This document shows, piece by piece, positions 13,786-18,150 of a stretch of DNA of 18,150 nucleotides. Made by a program: the position numbers and the translations under genes. Positions within the stretch are counted from its first letter, which is position 1; each line of letters opens with the position of its first letter. Where the stretch lies: contig NZ_JBHVBO010000074.1 of assembly GCF_042668085.1 (NCBI RefSeq), positions 1-18,150 of the forward strand, in the 5' to 3' direction. Below the pieces are notes generated by a model that was given only the letters and a program-made list of their open reading frames with translations, searched no databases and was not told the origin of the DNA. Source of the DNA: Isoptericola sp042668085. GTDB lineage: Bacteria > Actinomycetota > Actinomycetes > Actinomycetales > Cellulomonadaceae.

Positions 13786-15677
13786 TGGTTGCTTCCCCCA
13801 ACGGACCACGAGACCCGCGCGCCCGGCACCGCCGGGCGCTCCGCACCGCGAGCGCCGCGGCTCTGGCCGCGCCCCTCGCCCTGACCGCCGCGGCGGCGGA
13901 CGCGACGGAGGCCCGCACGTCCTCCGGCCTGGCTCCGCCCACCCTCGCCGCGCTCACGGCGGCCGGTGACACCGACCCCACCGGCGGCGTCGACGGCGAC
14001 GCCATGCGTCACCGGATCCTGCACGAGGAGCCGGACGGCGCCCGGGCTGCCACCCCTCGGGCCGACGACGCGACCCGCGTGCAGGAGGACGACGCCGGTG
14101 ACACCGTCCGCGACCGCGGCAGGTCCGCCCAGCGCCTCCCGGTGGCACCCGCGAACGAAGCCCGGTCGGTCGCCGGCTGGGAGGTCCGCGTCGACGGCGG
14201 ACTGAGCACCGAGCCGATCGATCCGCAGGAGGTCGCACCGAACCCGGAGGACGACGGCGCCCTCGGCCTGGCGCGCGACCTCGGCCTCTCCGGCACGCGG
14301 CCCGGGATCACGACCCACGGCGTCGTCGGGGACGGGCCGCACGGGTCGTCGGGATCCGCGACCGGCGACTTCGACTTCTACCGCGTGGACGCAGCACGCG
14401 GCGAGACCCTCACGGTCGACCTCGCCCCGGAGGGCGACCTCGCACCGAACGCGCTCCTGTACGACGCCGACGGCGAGCTGCTGGTGGGCGCCCAGGACAT
14501 GACCGGCGACCGGGCCGTGCACCTCGCGCAGCGCCTGCAGACGGCCGGCACCTACTACGTCGCGGTCGGCGCCTACCTCCCCGGCGACCCCACGGATCCG
14601 TCCTCCGGTCCGGGCGCGATCTCCGAGGGCCCGTACTCGCTCGACGTCACGCTGCACGCGCGCGGCGCGGCGGACACCGACGTGTACGCGGTGCCGCTGC
14701 GCCAGGGCGACGTCGTCGGCGCGTCCGTCTCGGGCGGCGCCCGCCAGGTCGCGCTCCACGAGCTGGACGGCGACCTCGTGCAGTCCGCGGCGAGCGACCC
14801 GGGGCCGATCTACCCGGACGACTCGCCCCTGCCGCGGGGCGGGAACGCCACCGCCAACCACGTCGTCGACCGCACGGGGATCTACCTCGTCGCCGTCTCC
14901 GACGGCGCCGGCGACTACGAGCTCACCGTGGGTGCGCATCGCGCGCCGTCGGAGCGCGGCGCGCAGGAGCAGACCGTCGTGCTGGACTTCAGCGGACCGA
15001 CGTTCGACAACCGCGTGTTCGGCGCCGCGGTCACCGAGCCCGGGGTGCGCGACGTCAGCCCGATGCGCGACTTCCTGCCCCGCTGGGGGCTCACCGCGGA
15101 CGACGAGCGCGCGGTCGTGGACGCCACGACCGAGCTGGTGCGCCGGGTGCTGAAGGACGAGATCCCCGGGTCGCAGGTGCGGGTGACGAACGACGTCGAG
15201 GACCCGGACCTGTGGGGCGAGCCGGGGGTGAGCCGCGTGATCGTCGGGGGCACCGTCGCCGAGGCGGGCATCCTGCCGGCGTTCGGGCTCTCCGAGTCCG
15301 TCGACCCCGGGAACTTCGCGCGCGAGGAGACCGCGATCGTCATGCCGGAGCTGATGAGCGGCGACCACCCCGCCTCGCTGGACCGGTTCCTCACCACGGA
15401 CAGCGACCGGGTGCAGGCCGTCTCGCAGGCGCTCGGCTACACCGCGGCCCACGAGATCGGGCACTTCGTCGGCAACTTCCACACGGACGACCACGACGTG
15501 GGCACGAGCGTCATGAACACCGGCAACCTGCTGCACATGTTCGCGGTCGGACCCGACGGCGTCGCCGGCACCGCCGACGACGACCACGTCGCGATGCGCA
15601 CCGCCCGGTTCGACCGCCTGCAGGGCATCTCCGGCGTGGAGGACACCGTGGGCCGCACGGCGGTCGCCCTGCGCTGA
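13785..15677 (+). CDS. Secreted metzincin-type zinc metalloprotease with PPC-like domain
   Basis: The protein has 630 residues. Residues 1-40 look like a signal peptide: a basic N-terminus with RHRRALR, then an Ala/Leu-rich core and AAAADA. Residues about 45-160 are a low-complexity, probably propeptide region. Residues about 185-290 resemble a PPC (bacterial pre-peptidase) domain (DFDFYRVDAARGETLTVDL, GTYYVAVGAY), with a weaker second copy at about 296-383. The catalytic part has HEIGHFVGNFH (His556, Glu557, His560, His566) and a Met-turn candidate, SVMNTG (Met577). A likely calcium-binding loop, GPDGVAGTADDD, follows at 589-600. These proteases hydrolyse proteins outside the cell. No LPXTG-like or other anchor is seen. 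ATG 13785 is supported by the leaderless promoter; the frame is open far upstream only as antisense to other genes. Confidence 0.88.
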   Translation: MVASPNGPRDPRARHRRALRTASAAALAAPLALTAAAADATEARTSSGLAPPTLAALTAAGDTDPTGGVDGDAMRHRILHEEPDGARAATPRADDATRVQEDDAGDTVRDRGRSAQRLPVAPANEARSVAGWEVRVDGGLSTEPIDPQEVAPNPEDDGALGLARDLGLSGTRPGITTHGVVGDGPHGSSGSATGDFDFYRVDAARGETLTVDLAPEGDLAPNALLYDADGELLVGAQDMTGDRAVHLAQRLQTAGTYYVAVGAYLPGDPTDPSSGPGAISEGPYSLDVTLHARGAADTDVYAVPLRQGDVVGASVSGGARQVALHELDGDLVQSAASDPGPIYPDDSPLPRGGNATANHVVDRTGIYLVAVSDGAGDYELTVGAHRAPSERGAQEQTVVLDFSGPTFDNRVFGAAVTEPGVRDVSPMRDFLPRWGLTADDERAVVDATTELVRRVLKDEIPGSQVRVTNDVEDPDLWGEPGVSRVIVGGTVAEAGILPAFGLSESVDPGNFAREETAIVMPELMSGDHPASLDRFLTTDSDRVQAVSQALGYTAAHEIGHFVGNFHTDDHDVGTSVMNTGNLLHMFAVGPDGVAGTADDDHVAMRTARFDRLQGISGVEDTVGRTAVALR

Positions 15678-15727
15678 CGACGGGCTCGTCCGTCAAGGAC
15701 GGCACGGTCACCGAGTTCGCGCTGTGT

Positions 15728-15751
15728 GACCGGCGCGCGCACGCGCCGGTC
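15728..15751. terminator. Bidirectional terminator hairpin between metalloprotease and rtcB
   Basis: GACCGGCGCG (15728-15737) and CGCGCCGGTC (15742-15751) form a perfect ten-base stem with the loop CGCA. It lies between two convergent genes. There is no T-run, which is common for terminators in very GC-rich actinobacteria. Confidence 0.6.
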
Positions 15752-15804
15752 GACGGGATCGCAGGCTCCCGCCGGCCGGCGCGCAGACGTCCGACCCGGT
15801 GCCA

Positions 15805-17067
15805 TCAGCCCTTCACGCAGAGCAGCGTGCGGAGCCGGGCGACGATCTCCACGAGGTCGGACTGCGCTGCGATCACCGCGTCGAGGTCCTTGTACGCTCC
15901 CGGGATCTCGTCCAGCACCCCGGCGTCCTTGCGGCACTCGATCCCCGCCGTCTGCGCGGCAAGGTCGTCGAGGGAGAAGGTCCGCTTCGCCCGCGTCCGG
16001 GACATGCGCCGCCCCGCGCCGTGCGACGCAGACCAGTACGAATCCGGGTTCCCGAGTCCACGCACGATGTACGACCCGGTCCCCATCGATCCCGGGATGA
16101 GCCCGAGGTCGCCTCGGCCGGCCCGGATCGCCCCCTTGCGGGTCACGACCAGCTCCTGGCCGTCCACCTGCTCGACCGCGACGTAGTTGTGGTGCACGTT
16201 CACGGCCTCGTCGAACGTGATCTCCTGAGCAGGGAACGACGCCCGCACCGCGTCGACCACGAGGGTCATCATCACCGCGCGCGACCGCGCCGCGTACTCC
16301 TGCGCCCACCACAGGTCGGCGAGGTAGGCGTCCATCTCCGGCGAGCCGCCGAGGAAGACCGCCAGCTCGCGGTCCACGAGGCCCTGGTTGTGCTCCAGCC
16401 GCTTCGCGACGGCCACGTGCTGCTCGGCCAGCGTCTTGCCGATGTTGCGCGACCCGGAGTGGAGCTGGAGCCAGATCCCACCGGACGTGTCCGCACACAG
16501 CTCGACGAAGTGGTTGCCGCCGCCTAGCGTGCCGAGCTGACGGCGAGCCCGGCCTTCGAGGTCCGACACGCGCCCGTGCAGCCCGGCGAACCGCGACCAG
16601 AACGCGTCGGCACCGCGCGCGACCTCCGCCGGGCCCCTCCCCGAGACGGCACGCAGCCGGTGCGGGTCGATCGGGTCGTCGTGAGCGTGGAAGCCGACGG
16701 GAATCGCCTGCTCGATCCGGGACCGGATCGGCCCGAGGTCGTCGGGCAGGTCCTCCACGGTCAACGAGGTACGCACGCCGATCATCCCGCACCCGATGTC
16801 GACGCCCACCGCGTTCGGCGAGACGGCGTCCCGCATGGCGATGACGGACCCGACCGTCGCGCCCTTGCCGAGGTGGACGTCGGGCATGACGCGGACGCCT
16901 TCGACCCACGGCAGGGCCGCGATGTTGCGGAGCTGGGCGAGCGCGGCAGGCTCGACCTCGTGCTCGTGGGCCCACATCAACGTGTCGGCTCGCGCGCCGC
17001 TCAGCGGCACCGGAAAGTTGTGGGACGCCGTGGTCGCCGCCGTCGTCTCGGTCGGGTTCTCCGTCAT
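15805..17067 (-). CDS. rtcB: RtcB-type RNA ligase
   Basis: The protein has 420 residues, close to the usual 400-410. RtcB joins RNA 2',3'-cyclic phosphate or 3'-phosphate ends to 5'-hydroxyl ends using GTP and manganese, in RNA repair or tRNA ligation. Metal ligands and active-site residues are intact: GVDIGCG (Asp90, Cys93), GTLGGGNHF (Asn185, His186), LQLHSGSRNIG (His203), VNVHHNYV (His293) and SHGAGRRMSR with His349, the residue that takes GMP. ATG 17067 is chosen because GGAGGGG lies eight bases upstream; a GTG at 17076 is too close to that site. RtcA, archease and an RtcR regulator are not adjacent. No TA dinucleotide occurs between the start codon and the first hairpins upstream, so no standard -10 serves this gene. 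Confidence 0.95.
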   Translation of the reverse strand: MTENPTETTAATTASHNFPVPLSGARADTLMWAHEHEVEPAALAQLRNIAALPWVEGVRVMPDVHLGKGATVGSVIAMRDAVSPNAVGVDIGCGMIGVRTSLTVEDLPDDLGPIRSRIEQAIPVGFHAHDDPIDPHRLRAVSGRGPAEVARGADAFWSRFAGLHGRVSDLEGRARRQLGTLGGGNHFVELCADTSGGIWLQLHSGSRNIGKTLAEQHVAVAKRLEHNQGLVDRELAVFLGGSPEMDAYLADLWWAQEYAARSRAVMMTLVVDAVRASFPAQEITFDEAVNVHHNYVAVEQVDGQELVVTRKGAIRAGRGDLGLIPGSMGTGSYIVRGLGNPDSYWSASHGAGRRMSRTRAKRTFSLDDLAAQTAGIECRKDAGVLDEIPGAYKDLDAVIAAQSDLVEIVARLRTLLCVKG

Positions 17068-17137
17068 GGTGAGCACCCCCTCCAGGTGGGTGCGTGCTGT
17101 GGTTCATCGGGTCGGCGCGTCACCGCACCGTCGTGGC

Positions 17138-17153
17138 GTCCCGCCGTCGGGAC
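17138..17153. other. Small hairpin in the rtcB upstream region
   Basis: GTCCCG (17138-17143) and CGGGAC (17148-17153) form a six-base perfect stem with a four-base loop. It lies five bases from the larger hairpin at 17159-17193, and both contain GTCCCGA on the minus strand, so alternative pairing between them is possible. Confidence 0.5.
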
Positions 17154-17158
17154 GACGA

Positions 17159-17193
17159 GAGCCGCCCTCGGGACGATGTCCCAGGGGCGGCTC
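17159..17193. terminator. Strong 16-base hairpin between the 41-codon ORF and rtcB
   Basis: The arms 17159-17174 and 17178-17193 pair over 16 positions, with one G-T wobble and one C-A mismatch, around a three-base loop. On the minus strand this would end the transcript of the small ORF, or act as an attenuator before rtcB. No T-run follows (TCGTCGTCC). Confidence 0.6.
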
Positions 17194-17197
17194 GGGT

Positions 17198-17223
17198 GGC
17201 CTGAGTCAGATGCCGCTCAGGCC
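17198..17223. other. Perfect 8-base inverted repeat over the stop codon of the 41-codon ORF
   Basis: GGCCTGAG (17198-17205) and CTCAGGCC (17216-17223) form a perfect stem with a ten-base loop. The stop codon of the minus-strand small ORF lies inside one arm. It may act together with the larger hairpin next to it. Confidence 0.6.
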
Positions 17224-17342
17224 GTGCCCCCGCCCCCGGGGCGCGTCTGCTCGTTCCCGAGCTCGTCCGCGCGGCGGGTCCGCGCGGACACGACGGGGCG
17301 CCGGCCGGTGTCGGCCTGACGAGCGCTCGACGCGAAGGGCAC
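17217..17342 (-). CDS. Possible 41-residue small protein upstream of rtcB
   Basis: I do not recognise this protein. It is predicted as basic and hydrophilic, beginning MPFASSARQADTGRRPVVSA and ending in RPGGGGTA, without a membrane segment or cysteine. Evidence that it is real: GGAGG (17352-17348) stands five bases before the GTG, nearly all codons end in G or C while second positions are less GC-rich, and the frame is closed by a stop lying in a hairpin, followed by a 16-base terminator-like hairpin. A TAGGTT -10 candidate (17399-17394) would start the RNA near 17387. It may be a leader peptide for rtcB, an independent small protein, or a chance ORF in a regulatory RNA. Confidence 0.45.
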   Translation of the reverse strand: MPFASSARQADTGRRPVVSARTRRADELGNEQTRPGGGGTA

Positions 17343-17365
17343 GGGTACCTCCGAGGTGGGTGGCA

Positions 17366-17385
17366 CCGGCAGGGGCCCCTGCCGG
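17366..17385. promoter_or_regulatory. 20-bp perfect palindrome in the tetR/small-ORF divergent region
   Basis: CCGGCAGGGG is followed directly by its complement, CCCCTGCCGG, with no spacer. It begins about two bases after the predicted start of the small-ORF transcript. It may be an operator for the neighbouring TetR protein or a hairpin at the 5' end of that RNA. Confidence 0.55.
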
Positions 17386-17393
17386 CGGCGCCG

Positions 17394-17399
17394 AACCTA
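17394..17399 (-). promoter_or_regulatory. Candidate -10 element for the 41-codon ORF transcript
   Basis: TAGGTT on the minus strand (17399-17394) is the same hexamer as in the tetR promoter. It would start an RNA near 17387 with a leader of about 45 bases carrying the 20-bp palindrome and a good ribosome site. No clear -35 was found. Confidence 0.35.
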
Positions 17400-17419
17400 G
17401 CACCGGGTCCGCGGCCTGC

Positions 17420-17438
17420 CCCACCGAATATCGGTAGG
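17420..17438. promoter_or_regulatory. Operator-like imperfect palindrome overlapping the tetR -10
   Basis: CC-c-ACCGA-ATA-TCGGT-a-GG is a 19-bp repeat in which seven of nine arm positions pair. It overlaps the first four bases of the tetR -10 hexamer, the expected position for autorepression by a TetR-family dimer. Confidence 0.5.
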
Positions 17439-17447
17439 TTGGCCGCG
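17435..17447 (+). promoter_or_regulatory. -10 element of a leaderless promoter for the TetR gene
   Basis: TAGGTT at 17435-17440 is followed by six bases and GTG at 17447, with no ribosome site. Confidence 0.5.
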
Positions 17448-18088
17448 TGAGCGCACCGGAGGACGCAGGGCAGGACGCCGCGCCCCGGCGCGGGTACGCC
17501 AAGGGCGCGGCCCGCAGGGCGCAGATCCTGGACCAGGTGCTACGGATGGTCGCGGAGCAGGGGGTGGACGCGTCCTCGCTGCGGTCCGTCGCCGAGGCGC
17601 TCGGCATCTCGCACGCCGCCCTGCGGCACTACTTCCCCACGCGCGACGACCTGCTGGTCGCCGTGTACCGCGCGCACGAGGTCCAGCGCGGCGAGGCGGG
17701 CGGTCCGCCCGAGTCCGCGGTCGGCGGGATGCGCAAGAGCGCCGTCCTCAACCGCGAGGTCCCGGGACTGGTGCAGCTCTACACGACGCTCGCCGGCGAC
17801 GCCGCGGGAGCGGGCCATCCCGTGACGCGGGAGTTCTTCCGCGAGCGCTTCGCCCGCCTGCGGGCCGAGCTGTCCGACCAGGTCCGCGCCGACCAGGAGG
17901 CAGGCCGCATCGACCCCGCCGTGGACGCCGGCGACATCGCCGCCCTGGCGATCGCCGCGTCGGACGGCATCCAGGTGCAGTGGCTGCTCGACCCGGACGC
18001 CGTGGACGGCGCGCGCGTGCTCGAGCTCCTCGAGCGGCTGGTGCCGCCGCCCCCGGTGGCGTCGTCCGAGGGCACCGCCCGCCCCTGA
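17447..18088 (+). CDS. TetR/AcrR-family transcriptional regulator
   Basis: The protein has 213 residues. The N-terminus has the motif RRGYAKGAARRAQILDQVLR (14-33), followed by the helix-turn-helix SLRSVAEALGISHAALRHYF (44-63) and PTRDDLL. The rest (about 75-205) is the helical ligand-binding and dimerisation domain, ending in a Pro-rich tail. The ligand is unknown. GTG 17447 follows a TAGGTT -10 by six bases. An operator-like repeat overlaps this promoter, so autorepression is likely, and the divergent small ORF/rtcB side may be a second target. The frame ends 30 bases before a strong hairpin. Confidence 0.93.
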   Translation: MSAPEDAGQDAAPRRGYAKGAARRAQILDQVLRMVAEQGVDASSLRSVAEALGISHAALRHYFPTRDDLLVAVYRAHEVQRGEAGGPPESAVGGMRKSAVLNREVPGLVQLYTTLAGDAAGAGHPVTREFFRERFARLRAELSDQVRADQEAGRIDPAVDAGDIAALAIAASDGIQVQWLLDPDAVDGARVLELLERLVPPPPVASSEGTARP

Positions 18089-18118
18089 CCCCCGCCCCAG
18101 GGCCTTTCAGCAAGCGAT

Positions 18119-18150
18119 CCCTCGCGTCATCGGTTCGGATGGCGCGAGGG
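18119..18150 (+). terminator. Strong terminator hairpin after the TetR gene
   Basis: CCCTCGCG (18119-18126) pairs with CGCGAGGG (18143-18150), continued by a T-G wobble and CATC with GATG, giving a 13-base stem around the loop GGTTCG. The window ends at the last stem base, so any T-run lies outside. Confidence 0.75.

Noticed and set aside
17206..17607. A 133-codon minus-strand frame over the tetR promoter and start.
   Set aside because: It covers the tetR 5' coding part and promoter, has no ribosome site or family resemblance, and conflicts with the better supported 41-codon frame in the same region.

Overview
The window is a stretch of very GC-rich actinobacterial chromosome. Codons end almost uniformly in G or C, GTG starts are common, and many genes appear to start without a leader. 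A class E sortase, a LacI regulator and an ECF42-type sigma factor fit Actinomycetota. A relative of Cellulomonas, Cellulosimicrobium or Isoptericola is my inference. I see no tRNA, rRNA, CRISPR array, insertion sequence or phage gene. I support twenty coding regions; one of them, a 41-residue ORF, is tentative.

Left part (1-4700): a membrane-anchored coiled-coil protein, acylphosphatase, a convergent SAM methyltransferase, a class E sortase with a 53-residue membrane protein just behind it, and a convergent LacI-family regulator. Next (4738-8072): an ABC exporter half-transporter and an ABM-fold protein on the minus strand. Divergent from them are a small protein joining a ScoMcrA-type head domain to a zinc ribbon, and a second methyltransferase.

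Middle (8076-9800): an ECF42-type sigma factor with a C-terminal TPR region, overlapped by its usual partner, a DGPF/YCII protein. A matching candidate promoter (TGTCGA-N17-CGTC) lies upstream, which suggests a self-activating operon. From 9848 to 12200 there is a probable sulfide/persulfide unit: a CoA-disulfide reductase fused to rhodanese, a CstR-like two-cysteine DUF156 repressor and a short zinc-binding protein. An ATACCC-N4-GGGTAT operator overlaps the -10 element of the reductase promoter. An MFS transporter lies upstream of it.

Right part (13785-18150): a secreted metzincin-type metalloprotease with a PPC-like domain, an RtcB RNA ligase without RtcA or archease beside it, a compact region with a 41-codon ORF and several strong hairpins, and a TetR-family regulator with an operator-like repeat over its own promoter. 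The last gene ends in a strong hairpin at the window edge.

Eight genes share a TANNNT -10 hexamer followed by exactly 6 or 7 bases and then ATG or GTG, the layout of leaderless transcripts. This fixes several starts. The least explained parts are the stand-alone ScoMcrA-head/zinc-ribbon protein and the small ORF with hairpins in front of rtcB.
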